Below, one piece after another: positions 27,073 to 39,532 of a stretch of 64,000 nucleotides of DNA. The position numbers and the translations under genes were made by a program. The notes under the pieces were generated by a model. It was not told the DNA's origin. It ran no database searches and saw nothing but the letters and a program-made list of their open reading frames with translations. Every line of letters starts with the position of its first letter. The first letter of the stretch is position 1. The stretch is from Pseudoxanthomonas sp. J35 (lineage in GTDB: Bacteria; Pseudomonadota; Gammaproteobacteria; Xanthomonadales; Xanthomonadaceae), in assembly GCF_000513995.1 (NCBI RefSeq), contig NZ_AZVB01000011.1, positions 62,138 to 126,137 on the forward strand, read 5' to 3'.

Positions 27073-29187
27073 GTGGGTACGGGATCGTTGAAGCCGGTCA
27101 TCCAGAGCGAGGCCGCCGAGTGCGGGCTGGCCGCACTGGCCATCGTCGCCGGTGCGCATGGTCTGCACCTGGGGATTGCCGAGCTGCGGCACCGATTCCC
27201 GCTTTCGCTCAAGGGCGCGCGCCTGGACCAGCTGATACGCATGGCGCAGGCGCTGGGTTTCTCGACCCGGCCACTGCGTCTGGACATGGAGGACCTGTCC
27301 AGGCTGCGCCTGCCGTGCATCCTGCACTGGGACCTCAACCACTTCGTGGTCCTTGCCCGGGTGGATCGCAGGACCGCGACCATCCTTGACCCTGCGTTCG
27401 GCGAGCGGCGGATGCGCCTGGGCGAGGTGTCGGACCATTTCACCGGGATCGCGCTGGAGCTCGGGCCGGCGGCCGGATTCCGGCCACTGAAGCCGAAGCC
27501 TGCGATCACGGCGCGGCAGCTGACCGGGCCCGTGCGCGGCCTGTGGGGCGCACTGGCGCAGATCCTCGCGCTGTCGGTCGCCCTGCAGGTCTTCGTGGTG
27601 CTGTCGCCCTTCTTCATGCAGTGGGTCGTGGACCAGGTGCTGGTGTCCGCGGACCGCGACCTGCTGACCGTGCTGGGCCTGGGCTTCGGTCTCGCCCTGC
27701 TGCTGCAGATCGGCGTCGGTGTGCTGCGCGGCTGGTCGGTCGTGTACCTGTCGTCGCGGCTGGGCCTGCAATGGATGGGCAATGTCTTCGCCCACGCGCT
27801 GCGGCTGCCACTGGACTTCTTCGAGAAGCGCCACTTGGGTGACATCACCTCGCGCATGGGATCGGTGCAGGCGATCCAGCGCACGCTGACCACCAGTTTC
27901 GTCGAGGCGATCATCGACGGCCTGATGGCGCTGGTGACCCTGGTGCTGATGCTGGTGTACAGCTGGAAGCTGGCGCTGGTGACCCTGCTGGCGGTGGCGC
28001 TGTACATGGGCATCCGCGCGATCGCCTACCGTCCTGTGCGCGACCGGACCGAGCAGCAGCTGGTGGCGGCGGCCCGCCAGCAGACCCACCTGCTGGAGTC
28101 GTTGCGCGGCATGCAGAGCCTCAAGGTCGCCGGCGAGGCGCCGCAAAGGCGCGCCACCTACGAGAACCTGATGGTGGAGACGGTCAACCACGAGGTGCGG
28201 CTGGCACGTATGGGCCTGGGCTTCAGTGGCGCCAGCCAGCTGGTGTTCGGCGCCGAGCGGATCGCGGTCATCTGGATCGGCGCGGTGCTGGCCCTGCAGA
28301 ACGTGTTCTCGGTCGGCATGCTGATCGCCTACCTGGCCTACAAGGACCAGTTCGCCTCGCGGATGGCGGCGCTGGTCGACCACTGGATCGAGTTCCGCAT
28401 GCTGCGCCTGCATGGCGAGCGCCTGGCGGACATCGTGCTGACCGCGCCGGAAGACGACGGCGTCGAGGCGGAGCTGCCGCCTCCGCCGGACACGCGCATC
28501 GAGGTCGAGGGCCTGTCTTTCCGTTACGGCGAAGGCGAACCGTGGGTGCTGAGGGATTGCAGCTTCACCATCGACCCCGGTGAATCGGTCGCGATCGTCG
28601 GCGCCTCCGGTTGCGGCAAGACCACCCTGGTCAAGCTGCTGCTGGGCCTGCTCAAGCCCACGGAGGGACGCATCTGCATCGGCGGTTACGACCTTGCGAA
28701 GGTCGGTGCGCGCAACGTGCGCCCGATCGTCGGTGCGGTAATGCAGGATGACCAGCTGTTCGCCGGCAGCATCGCCGACAACATCAGCTTCTTCGATCCC
28801 CGCTACGACCTTGCGCGGGTCGAGGCGGCGGCACGGATGGCAGCCATCCACGACGAGATCGCGGCCATGCCTATGGGCTACCACGGCCTGATCGGCGACA
28901 TGGGGAGTTCGCTCTCCGGCGGGCAGAAACAGCGGCTGATCCTGGCACGCGCGCTGTACCGCCAGCCGAGGCTGCTGTTCCTCGACGAGGCCACCAGCCA
29001 CCTGGACGTGGCCAACGAGCGCCTGGTGAACGAGGCGGTGAAGGCGCTGAGGCTGACCAAGGTGATCGTGGCCCATCGCCCGGAAACCATCGCCAGTGCC
29101 GACAGGGTGCTGGTGCTGGATGGAGGGCGCATATGCGAAGCCGCAAGCGATCGCGTGCGCGCCGAAGCCCGGGTGGTGCTGGCCTGA
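27073..29187 (+). CDS. Peptidase-containing ABC transporter, CvaB-like (C39 domain)
   Basis: 704 residues, the size of CvaB (698). The N-terminal C39 protease keeps its triad: Cys17 in SEAAECGLAAL, His90 in LNHFVVLA and Asp106 in TILDPAFG. A six-helix membrane domain spans about 155-430. The nucleotide-binding domain has Walker A GASGCGKTTL (about 508-517), signature LSGGQKQR (about 614) and Walker B LLFLDEA (about 634). It cleaves after the GG of the leader and exports the peptide. The GTG start has AAGGAGG eight bases upstream. Last gene of the operon. Confidence 0.95.
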   Translation: MGTGSLKPVIQSEAAECGLAALAIVAGAHGLHLGIAELRHRFPLSLKGARLDQLIRMAQALGFSTRPLRLDMEDLSRLRLPCILHWDLNHFVVLARVDRRTATILDPAFGERRMRLGEVSDHFTGIALELGPAAGFRPLKPKPAITARQLTGPVRGLWGALAQILALSVALQVFVVLSPFFMQWVVDQVLVSADRDLLTVLGLGFGLALLLQIGVGVLRGWSVVYLSSRLGLQWMGNVFAHALRLPLDFFEKRHLGDITSRMGSVQAIQRTLTTSFVEAIIDGLMALVTLVLMLVYSWKLALVTLLAVALYMGIRAIAYRPVRDRTEQQLVAAARQQTHLLESLRGMQSLKVAGEAPQRRATYENLMVETVNHEVRLARMGLGFSGASQLVFGAERIAVIWIGAVLALQNVFSVGMLIAYLAYKDQFASRMAALVDHWIEFRMLRLHGERLADIVLTAPEDDGVEAELPPPPDTRIEVEGLSFRYGEGEPWVLRDCSFTIDPGESVAIVGASGCGKTTLVKLLLGLLKPTEGRICIGGYDLAKVGARNVRPIVGAVMQDDQLFAGSIADNISFFDPRYDLARVEAAARMAAIHDEIAAMPMGYHGLIGDMGSSLSGGQKQRLILARALYRQPRLLFLDEATSHLDVANERLVNEAVKALRLTKVIVAHRPETIASADRVLVLDGGRICEAASDRVRAEARVVLA

Positions 29188-29229
29188 GGTGCCGTCCGGC
29201 CGGCGTCCGGGTTCGTCAGTGCCGACGGA

Positions 29230-30117
29230 TCAACTCCGCAGCTCACGCTGGAGCCATCCACCCAGCGCAGTCACCCGCGGTCCTTCTTCGCCCCGGCGGG
29301 TGCACAGCGCCCAGTGCCCGCCGGTGTCGATGAAACCCCATGGTGCGACCAGGCGCCCGCTTTCCAGGTCGGCCTGCACGAGTTCCTGCGGCGCAATCGC
29401 CACGCCCAGCCCGGCGGCCGCGGCTTCCAGCAGGTAGGTGAGGTGGTCGAAGCCGGTGCCGGCGCGCCAGCGGCTGCCGTCCAGTCCCTGCGCCTCGAAC
29501 CAGCGCGGCCACGCCTGCGGGCGGGAAGTGGTGTGCAGCAGCGGTTCGTCCAGCAGGGCCTCCGGGGCCACGTCGCGCAGGGTCTCGAAGCGGGTATGGC
29601 GCGGGCTCAGCACCGGCCCGATCCGCTCCGGGGCGAGCCGCTGCACGTCCCATTCCGGCGGCCAGGGTGCCTCGCCCAGCAGCAGGGCCGCATCCAGCCC
29701 CGACAGCAGGGCGTCGAATCCGGACTCCTGCGCCGACAGGTGCAGCTTCAGCCCGGGCAGGTCGGCACCCAGGCGCTCCAGACGCGGGATCACCCAGCGC
29801 GCCAGCAGGCTGCCCGGGCAGCCCAGCACCAGCGCGGCCGGGCGCTGTCCGCGCTGCAGGCTGGTCCAGGCCGCCTGCAGGGCGTTGAAGGCGTCGCCGG
29901 CGGCGTCGCGCAGGCGCAGGCCGCTGGGAGTCAGCGCCAGGCCACGACCGTCGCGCAGGAACAGCGGCGCGCCCAGTGCCTCCTCGAGGCTGCGGATCTG
30001 CCGGCTGACGGCGCCGTGGGTCACGTGCAGTTCCCCGGCGGCGCGGCTGACGCTGCCCAGGCGGGCGGCGGCCTCGAAGGCCCGCAAGGCATTGAGCGGG
30101 GGCAGCGGGCGTGACAT
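29230..30117 (-). CDS. LysR-family regulator, probably of trpBA
   Basis: 295 residues. The winged helix is at about 1-65 (LNALRAFEAAARLGSVSRAA, then HGAVSRQIRSLEEALGAPLF) and the effector-binding domain at about 92-290. Divergence from trpB, 99 bases away, matches TrpI-type control of trpBA by indoleglycerol phosphate; the effector is inferred. A TGTGAG/CTCACA palindrome directly abuts its start codon and is the likely binding site. It is convergent with the peptide exporter. Confidence 0.88.
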   Translation of the reverse strand: MSRPLPPLNALRAFEAAARLGSVSRAAGELHVTHGAVSRQIRSLEEALGAPLFLRDGRGLALTPSGLRLRDAAGDAFNALQAAWTSLQRGQRPAALVLGCPGSLLARWVIPRLERLGADLPGLKLHLSAQESGFDALLSGLDAALLLGEAPWPPEWDVQRLAPERIGPVLSPRHTRFETLRDVAPEALLDEPLLHTTSRPQAWPRWFEAQGLDGSRWRAGTGFDHLTYLLEAAAAGLGVAIAPQELVQADLESGRLVAPWGFIDTGGHWALCTRRGEEGPRVTALGGWLQRELRS

Positions 30118-30120
30118 GGG

Positions 30121-30137
30121 TGTGAGTTTATCTCACA
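30121..30137. promoter_or_regulatory. LysR-type operator palindrome
   Basis: TGTGAG-TTTAT-CTCACA is a perfect 6+6 inverted repeat containing the T-N11-A signature (TGAG...CTCA). It starts 4 bases upstream of the lysR ATG and 80-96 bases upstream of the trpB ATG. Autorepression plus trpBA activation would fit. Confidence 0.65.
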
Positions 30138-30216
30138 TGTCTGTTCGAATTTGTCGATTTATCCGGGGCTGACCTGTGCGTTAGGCTGAGGCATCGCCCG
30201 CTCACCGACGCCTGCC

Positions 30217-31430
<1,214 letters not shown>

Positions 31431-31431
<1 letters not shown>

Positions 31432-31601
31432 TGCGCGGTGCCGTGGCGCGCGTGGTTGCCAGCGAGGCGGCGGTCCGCGCCGGCCGGCGCGCACGCATGG
31501 CCGCCGGCGCCCACGCTGGTGCGGTGCGCCCGCGATGGTCGTGCGTCGGCAGCGCCCCGGCTTCCTCCTTCTTCCAGAACCAGAAGAGCCTCCTCCCATG
31601 A
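31431..31601 (+). CDS. Possible 56-residue ORF bridging trpB and trpA
   Basis: It starts in the trpB stop (TGATG) and ends in the trpA start (CCATGA), so ribosomes could pass through all three. The product is Ala/Arg-rich (MRGAVARVVASEAAVRAG...FFQNQKSLLP), with no recognised domain. It may be only a coupling device, or chance in GC-rich DNA. Confidence 0.3.
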
Positions 31602-32398
31602 GCCGCTTCGAACGCAAGTTCTCCCGCCTCGCCGCCGAAGGCCGCAAGGCGCTGATTCCCTTCGTCACCGCTGGCGATCCGTCGCTGGAGGCCACGCTGC
31701 CGGTGATGCATGCCCTCGTCGAAGCCGGTGCCGACTGCATCGAACTGGGCGTGGCCTTCTCCGACCCGATGGCCGACGGCCCGGTGATCCAGCGCAGCTC
31801 CGAGCGCGCGCTGGCGCGCGGCGCCGGCACCGACTACGTGTTCGACTGTGTGCGCCGCTTCCGCGAGCGCGATGCCGACACGCCGGTGGTGCTGATGGGC
31901 TACCTCAATCCGGTGGAGATCCGCGGCGCGGCGCGCTTCGCCGGCGAAGCGGTGGCGGCCGGCGTCGACGGCGTGCTGCTGGTCGACCTGCCGCCCGAGG
32001 AAGCCGAGGACTTCCAGGCGCCGTTCAACGCCGCGGGCCTCGCCCTGGTGATGCTGGCCTCGCCGACGACCAAGGCCGAACGCGCGGCAATGCTGTGCGC
32101 GCACGCCCAGGGTTATCTCTACTACGTCAGCTATGCCGGCGTGACCGGCGCCGACCGCCTCGACACCGGCGCGGCCGGACGGCGCCTGCAGGAACTGCGC
32201 GCCGGGGCGAAGGTGCCGGTGGTGGCCGGGTTCGGCATCAAGGACGCGGCCAGCGCCAAGGCGATGGCGGCCGATGCCGATGGCGTCGTGGTCGGCAGCG
32301 CCCTGGTTTCGGCGCTGGCCGACGCCACCGGTGCGGAGGATGCAGCCGCCCGCGCCCGCGCCTTCCTGGCGCCGCTGCGCCAGGCCGTCGACGGCTGA
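31598..32398 (+). CDS. trpA: Tryptophan synthase alpha chain
   Basis: 266-residue TIM barrel. The catalytic Glu is in CIELGVAFSDPMADGPVIQ (about residue 49) and the Asp in the same segment (about 60). VPVVAGFGIKDAASAKAM and ADGVVVGSALV are phosphate loops. It cleaves indole-3-glycerol phosphate. The ATG at 31598 (MSRFERKFSRLAAEGR) is the family start; 166 bases separate it from trpB. Confidence 0.98.
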   Translation: MSRFERKFSRLAAEGRKALIPFVTAGDPSLEATLPVMHALVEAGADCIELGVAFSDPMADGPVIQRSSERALARGAGTDYVFDCVRRFRERDADTPVVLMGYLNPVEIRGAARFAGEAVAAGVDGVLLVDLPPEEAEDFQAPFNAAGLALVMLASPTTKAERAAMLCAHAQGYLYYVSYAGVTGADRLDTGAAGRRLQELRAGAKVPVVAGFGIKDAASAKAMAADADGVVVGSALVSALADATGAEDAAARARAFLAPLRQAVDG

Positions 32399-32724
32399 TG
32401 AACTTTCCCCTCCCTCCGCGAGAGGGCGGGTCGTAGCCGGACAAGGCCGCAAGGCCGCATCAGGGAACGGGTTGCATCCGCTGCCCGGAGAACGACGCCT
32501 TCCGCAAGGTTGTCCCGCTCTCCACCGTGGGAAGGGCAGGGCGGGGAGAGGCTGCGACGCCGCGGCTCACCGGCATCTCCGCGACACCTCCCATTCTCGG
32601 ATAGGGGCTTCAAGCCCGCGCAGGGATGCGGCTCGCGGCCATCAGGGGTTCCCGCGACTGTTGTCCCCGGATGCGCTTCGCTTGTCCGGGCTGCATCCCA
32701 GGCTCCTCCATCACCAAACGCTGG
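32399..32724. other. 326-base convergent spacer with repeats
   Basis: Between trpA and ogt. It contains a bipartite GTAG-type element (GTAGCCGGACAAGGCC at 32433; CCCGGATGCGCTTCGCTTGT at 32666-32685, ending 32694) and C-rich hairpins. No gene is supported. Confidence 0.6.
32433..32694. repeat. Bipartite GTAG element, copy 2
   Basis: Left end GTAGCCGGACAAGGCCGCAAGG; right end matches 8027-8055 with two changes. The interior is longer than in the other copies. Confidence 0.5.
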
Positions 32725-33272
<548 letters not shown>

Positions 33273-33276
<4 letters not shown>

Positions 33277-34805
33277 TCGGTGTCCTCCGCGGAAGCGGGT
33301 GGCGACGCCGCGGCGTCGCGCCACAGGTGGATGACGGCGTAGCCGCGCCAGGGCCGCCAGGCGTCGGCGCGCGCCGCCAGCTCGCGTGTCGGCATGCGGC
33401 TGCCGTCGTCCGGCACCGCCTTGCGCAAGACCAGGTCGCCGGCCGGGAATGCATCCGGATGGCCGAGCGCGCGCAGCGCCAGGTACTGCGCCGTCCACGG
33501 GCCGATGCCCGGCAACGCGCTCCAGCGGTCGACGAACTGCTCGAGCGTCTGTTCCGGCGCGAAGCCGATGCGCCCGTCGAGCAGGGCGCGGGCGATGCCG
33601 CGCACGGTGAGCACGCGGGTCGGCGTCAGCCCGGCGCCTTCGAGATCGCCTTCGAGCAGCGCCTCGGCCACCGGGAACAGATGGCTCAGGCCCGCCGCCA
33701 GCGGCGCAGGCAGCGCGTGGCCATGGCGCCGGGCGATCCGCGCGCAAAGCGTGCGCGCCGCGGCGACGCTGACCTGCTGCCCGGCCACCGCGCGCACTGC
33801 CACCTCGAACCCATCCCAGCCGCCGGGCAGGCGCAGGCCCGGGCGCTTGCGCAGCAGCGGGCGCAGGCGCGGGTCGGCGGACAGCACCGTGGCGATCGCA
33901 TCCGGATCGGCGTCCAGGTCGAACATGCGCCGCACCCGGCCGACGATCGCCGCCAGCTGCGCCGGGGCTGCGCCCTGCAGTTCCAGCTTCAGCGCATGGG
34001 TGCGTCCGTCGCGGCCGGCCGGCCAGGCGCTGACCCGCAGCCAGCCCGGCGCTTCCGGCGTGCCGAAGGTGCGCGCATAGCTGCGTGCGTCGACGTGTTC
34101 GATGCCGGGCAGGGCGCGGGTGCGCAGGAAGTCCAGCATCGCCGCGAAGTCGTACGGCGGGCGGTACGCCAGCCGCAGCACCAGTGGCTGCGCGGGGTCG
34201 GCGGCCGGCGCGTCATCGGCGGCGTGCCTGCGCAGGTCGCGCGGCGCCATCCGGTACGCCTCCTGGAACGCGGCGTTGAAGCGGCGCAGGCTGCCGAAGC
34301 CCGCCGCCAGCGCGACCTCGGTGATCGGCAGCGGGGTCTCGGTCAGCAGCTGCTTGGCGAACAGCAGGCGGCGGGTGCCATGCACGCCGGCCGGGGCCGC
34401 GCCCAGGCGCTGCACGAACAGGCGGCGCAACTGGCGTTCGCCCAGGTGCACGCGCGCGGCCAGTTCGGCCAGCGGGCGCTCGGCGAGGAAGCCCTGGTCG
34501 ATCAGTTTCAGCGCCCGCGCCACGGCCTCGTCGCCGCGCCGCCAAGCGCCGTCACCGGGCGACAGCTCGGGCCGGCAGCGCAGGCAGGGGCGGAAGCCCG
34601 CCGCCTCGGCGGCCGCCGCGCTGGGGTAGTAGTCCACGTTCGCGCGCTTCGGCGCCGGCGCCGGGCACATCGGCCGGCAGTAGATGCCGGTGCTGCGCAC
34701 GGCGGTGAAGAACAGGCCGTCGAAGCGCGGATCGCGGCTCAGCCGCGCCCGTTCGCAGATCTGCGGATCGGGCAGGCGGCTGGCATCGGGAGCGGGGGAG
34801 GACAT
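33273..34805 (-). CDS. Ada regulatory domain fused to AlkA 3-methyladenine DNA glycosylase
   Basis: 510 residues in three parts. The Ada zinc domain has four Cys (YCRPMCPA and PCLRCRPE, residues about 42-78), with the first as methyl-phosphotriester acceptor. An AraC helix-turn-helix pair spans about 90-195. AlkA N-terminal and HhH-GPD domains span about 210-500, with SALPGIGPWTAQYLALRALGHPDAFPAGD containing the helix-hairpin-helix and catalytic Asp. It senses methylation and excises alkylated bases. Translationally coupled to ogt. Confidence 0.94.
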
Positions 34806-34879
34806 GGACGCAGGCTAGCACCGCCCACGCCCCCGGACTCGCCGTTTCCGGACATGACTGCCCGGGGCCACGCGGGGGT

Positions 34880-36127
34880 TCAGGGCGCGCGCAGCGCCGG
34901 TCGCAGCGTGGCCGGATCGCCGTCCCCCGGTCGCGCCGGCAGGCCCAGCAGCGAGGCGAGCAGCGGGTACACGTCGACATTGTCGAACGGCGGCAGTTGC
35001 GCGCCTTCGCGGAATGAGGGGCCATGCGCCACGAACACCGCGCGCATCGACGGCAGGTCCGGGTCGTAGCCGTGCGCGCCGCGTTCGTGGGGTCCGGCCG
35101 CCGCGCGGCGCTCCAGCATCGCCCGCGGCAGCGCGTTCCAGCCTTCGTCCATCTGGCAGACCAGCGGCGGGATGCGCGGGTGGGTGCCGTAGTGCAGGCG
35201 CTCCGGCAGCTCGCTCTTGCGCCAGCACTGGTAGTGGTCGTGGCGGCCGAGCAGGCGCGCCTCGACCGCGGCCTCGAAACCGGGATTCGGCGCCAGCCCG
35301 ATCACCTGGCCGATGCTCACCACCCGGGCTTCCTCGATCGATGCCATGTCCTCCACCGCGATGAAGTGGGTGGGTGGCACCAGGGCCATGCCGTGGTCGG
35401 AGACCACCACCACGTCCAGCGCGAGCCCGGCGGCCTGCGCCTTCGCCAGCACCTCGCCGATGGCCGTGTCGACCGCGCGTATCGCCGCCCGGGCCTGCTG
35501 CGACCACGGCCCGTGCTCGTGCGCGGCCTGGTCGACCTGTTCGAAGTACACCGCCACGAAGCGGGCGCGGCTGGCGCCGGGGGCGGTAAGCCAGCCGGCC
35601 ACCGCCTCGACGCGCTCCGCGAGCGGGATCTCGTTGACGAAGATCTGGTTGTGGCGCGGCACCACACCGTCCCGCGGCGCGGAAGCGCCCGGCCAGGCCC
35701 ACACGCCGGTGACGATGCCGGCGCGCTCGGCGGTGGTCCACAGCGGTTCGGCCTGCCACCAGCCCGGCACGGCCGCCTCGTCGGCATCGCCGACGACGAA
35801 ACGGCCCAGTTCCGGGTCGTTCATCGAGTTGTGGACGATGCCGTGGTGGTCCGGGCGCATGCCCGTGGCCAGCGTGTAGTGGTTGGGGAAGGTCAGTACC
35901 GGGAACGAGGGCCGCATCCATTGCGCGCGCACGCCGCTGGCGGCGAGGCGGTCCAGGGTCGGCGTGTCGCCGCGGCCGAGCGCGTCGGCACGCAGCCCAT
36001 CGACCGATACCAGCAGCAGCGGTACCGGCGTGCCGGTGGCGGAAGAAGGGCTATCGGAACGATGCGAGGCCGCGCAGGCGGACAGCGACAACAGCAGGAA
36101 CAGGGCGACGATACGGCGGAAGGACAT
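34880..36127 (-). CDS. Nucleotide pyrophosphatase/phosphodiesterase lipoprotein (alkaline phosphatase superfamily)
   Basis: 415 residues. Lipoprotein signal with lipobox LSAC at residues 14-17, so probably membrane-anchored in the periplasm. NPP-type metal sites include LLVSVDGLRAD, the nucleophile Thr in FPVLTFPNHYTLATGMRPDHHGI, and YFEQVDQAAHEHG, VVVSDHGM and HGAHGYD. This matches xanthomonad NPP, a two-zinc phosphodiesterase. The ATG at 36127 (MSFRRIVALF) gives the lipoprotein signal; upstream codons are not supported. Confidence 0.92.
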   Translation of the reverse strand: MSFRRIVALFLLLSLSACAASHRSDSPSSATGTPVPLLLVSVDGLRADALGRGDTPTLDRLAASGVRAQWMRPSFPVLTFPNHYTLATGMRPDHHGIVHNSMNDPELGRFVVGDADEAAVPGWWQAEPLWTTAERAGIVTGVWAWPGASAPRDGVVPRHNQIFVNEIPLAERVEAVAGWLTAPGASRARFVAVYFEQVDQAAHEHGPWSQQARAAIRAVDTAIGEVLAKAQAAGLALDVVVVSDHGMALVPPTHFIAVEDMASIEEARVVSIGQVIGLAPNPGFEAAVEARLLGRHDHYQCWRKSELPERLHYGTHPRIPPLVCQMDEGWNALPRAMLERRAAAGPHERGAHGYDPDLPSMRAVFVAHGPSFREGAQLPPFDNVDVYPLLASLLGLPARPGDGDPATLRPALRAP

Positions 36128-36260
36128 TGCGCGGCGGGGGAAGGAAGACCTGTAAAGCTTGGCAGAACCGGAGCGTTCCCGCATGCTCGGATCTCATTGC
36201 GCGCGCTTGACGACAGCCTCCAGGTCTGCCCATGCTCGACTACCGTCGCCAGCAGGACCG

Positions 36261-36620
36261 ATGAAGATGAAGATGGCAAGCACGCTGTCCCTCGGTCTTT
36301 GCCTGGCGCTGTCCGCGCCGGCGCATGCCGCGATCGCCGACCAGAAGCAGGCCCCGGCGCCGCTGCCCGCGGTGAACGCCGGCACGGATGACACCGCCGT
36401 TCCCGAAGCGCCGCAGCGCGCCCGCCGCAGCCGCCTGGCCGATCCCGGGCCCGGTGATCGCCCGGCGCTGAAGCTCTCCGCGTTCTACCAGGTGAGCGAG
36501 CCGGACATGTCGAAGAAGGACCATTGCCTCAAGTACACCGGCACCCGCACCAAGCGTGAGGAAAGCGGCAAGGGCGCGTGCACGATCGGCGGCGGCCAGG
36601 TCTTCGTCCCCGAACGCTGA
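36261..36620 (+). CDS. Small exported protein, unrecognised
   Basis: 119 residues. Signal peptide MKMKMASTLSLGLCLALSAP, cleaved after AHA. A Pro/Ala-rich linker is followed by a C-terminal motif with two Cys (DHCLKYTGTRTKR and GKGACTIGGGQVF). This pattern is seen in uncharacterised xanthomonad periplasmic proteins. Divergent from the phosphodiesterase. Confidence 0.7.
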   Translation: MKMKMASTLSLGLCLALSAPAHAAIADQKQAPAPLPAVNAGTDDTAVPEAPQRARRSRLADPGPGDRPALKLSAFYQVSEPDMSKKDHCLKYTGTRTKREESGKGACTIGGGQVFVPER

Positions 36621-36626
36621 CCGGCC

Positions 36627-37147
36627 ATGCACTGCTGGCGCACATCCGTGCTGATGCTGGCGCTCGCCGGGGCGCCTGCCCTGGCCGCGCCCCGGCGACG
36701 ACGTTCGAACAGGCGCGTTGCGAGGTGTGGGCACGTGAGCTGTCGTTCGCGCAATCGGTCGCCGAGAATGACCGGGCCGCATTCGCCGGGCACCTGCACC
36801 CGCAGGCCGTGTTCGGTGCCACCCGGGCGCGGCCGCAGCGTGGCCGCGACGAGATCCTCGCGGCCTGGACGGGCCTGATCGACGGCACCGCCGCGAAGCT
36901 GTGGTGGTATCCGCAGCGCGTGCGTGCCGGCGGGGACGGCACGGTGGTCTCTTCCAGCGGACCTTCGCTCTACCAGGATACGGCGACCGGTGCTTATCGC
37001 ATCGGCCGCTTCAATTCGGTCTGGCAGCGCGGCGACGATGGCGTCTGGCGGATCGTGTTCGACGACGGCCAGGAGCCACAGCCGGCGGACGAGGCCCAGG
37101 TGCAGGCCTTCCACGCCGGCCGGGTCACGGACTGTCCACCGGGCTGA
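36627..37147 (+). pseudogene. SnoaL/DUF4440-like secreted protein, frameshifted in its signal region
   Basis: The signal peptide (MHCWRTSVLMLALAGAPALA) starts at 36627 in one frame. The body (TTFEQARCEVWARELSFAQS... to the stop at 37147) is in another. The switch falls at a run of four C (36690-36693); one added C restores AAPPATTFEQ. The body resembles NTF2-like DUF4440 proteins (ENDRAAFAGHLHPQAVFG, GVWRIVFDDGQEP). It is a genuine lesion or a sequencing error. Reading the body from 36578 would lose the signal peptide and overlap the previous gene. Confidence 0.65.
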
Positions 37148-37210
37148 CGGGGCGCTGAAGCCCACGGCCGCTGCACGTGCAGCCGCGCTGGCACGTGGCA
37201 CCATGGCTGC

Positions 37211-37645
37211 ATGGCTACCTGCTTCGAACGTTCGCGAATCGCCCGCGTCGCCGTGCCGGCCCTGCTGCTCGCGCTGGCGGCGGTCCCGGCGCTGGCGCAG
37301 TCGGTGCAGCCCAACCGCTACGGCACCCAGCCGCAGCCGAGGCCTTCGACCGACACTCCGTACCAGCGCCAGCAGCAGGCCACCGAAGACGCCCGGCGGC
37401 AGCAGCAGGACGCGGTGCGCCGCGGGGAGCAGGACCGCATCGGCGTGGCCATCGACGCCAACCGCCGGCGGCTGGAAGCCGATCGCGCGCGCACCGAGCG
37501 GCAGCGCGCCGCCGCGTCCAGCCCGGCCGAATCCGAACGCCTGCGCCAGGACTACGAGATGCGCCGCCAGGCCTACGAGCGCGAACTCGAGGAACTGGAG
37601 CGCCAGCGCGCCCAGGCCCCGCAGGCGGCGAAGCCCTCGCGCTGA
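37211..37645 (+). CDS. Small exported coiled-coil protein, unrecognised
   Basis: 144 residues. Signal peptide to AVPALAQ (about 30). The mature region is Gln/Arg/Glu-rich and mostly helical (about 50-135), with RRLEADRARTERQRAAA and LRQDYEMRRQAYERELEEL heptad-like stretches. No Cys and no catalytic motif. Confidence 0.65.
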   Translation: MATCFERSRIARVAVPALLLALAAVPALAQSVQPNRYGTQPQPRPSTDTPYQRQQQATEDARRQQQDAVRRGEQDRIGVAIDANRRRLEADRARTERQRAAASSPAESERLRQDYEMRRQAYERELEELERQRAQAPQAAKPSR

Positions 37646-37742
37646 GTTCCTGCATCCGCGGCACGCACGGGGCGGGTTTGCACGCCGCGCCGCAGCATCG
37701 CACGATGTGACCGGAGAGGGCAGCCGCGCCCGCACCACCTGC

Positions 37743-37748
37743 GATAAT
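37743..37748 (+). promoter_or_regulatory. -10 box for hutU
   Basis: GATAAT followed by GCCGGC, 29 bases before the chosen hutU ATG. It overlaps an earlier in-frame ATG (37747), which argues against that start. Confidence 0.45.
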
Positions 37749-37776
37749 GCCGGCTTCGAAATCCGAGGCCTCCGGC

Positions 37777-39447
<1,671 letters not shown>

Positions 39448-39449
39448 CT

Positions 39450-39472
39450 GTAGAGTGGGGCTCGCGCACTGC
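39450..39472 (+). repeat. Degenerate GTAG REP after hutU
   Basis: GTAGAGTGGGGCTCGCGCACTGC, a decayed version of the 5607 core with an imperfect stem. Confidence 0.5.
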
Positions 39473-39532
39473 TCCCGTTACGGCGTGCCGTACCCGCGCG
39501 CCGGAGGCGGCACCGGCCAGAGGAAGAATCCA

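Noticed and set aside
24042-29187. Lanthipeptide or other modified RiPP cluster
   Set aside because: No LanM/LanB/LanC, radical-SAM, YcaO or other modification enzyme lies between the regulator and the exporter, and the cores have no Cys.
36578-36626. ATG at 36578 as start of an intact SnoaL-like gene
   Set aside because: It would overlap the preceding gene, lack a Shine-Dalgarno and lose the clear signal peptide encoded from 36627 in the adjacent frame.
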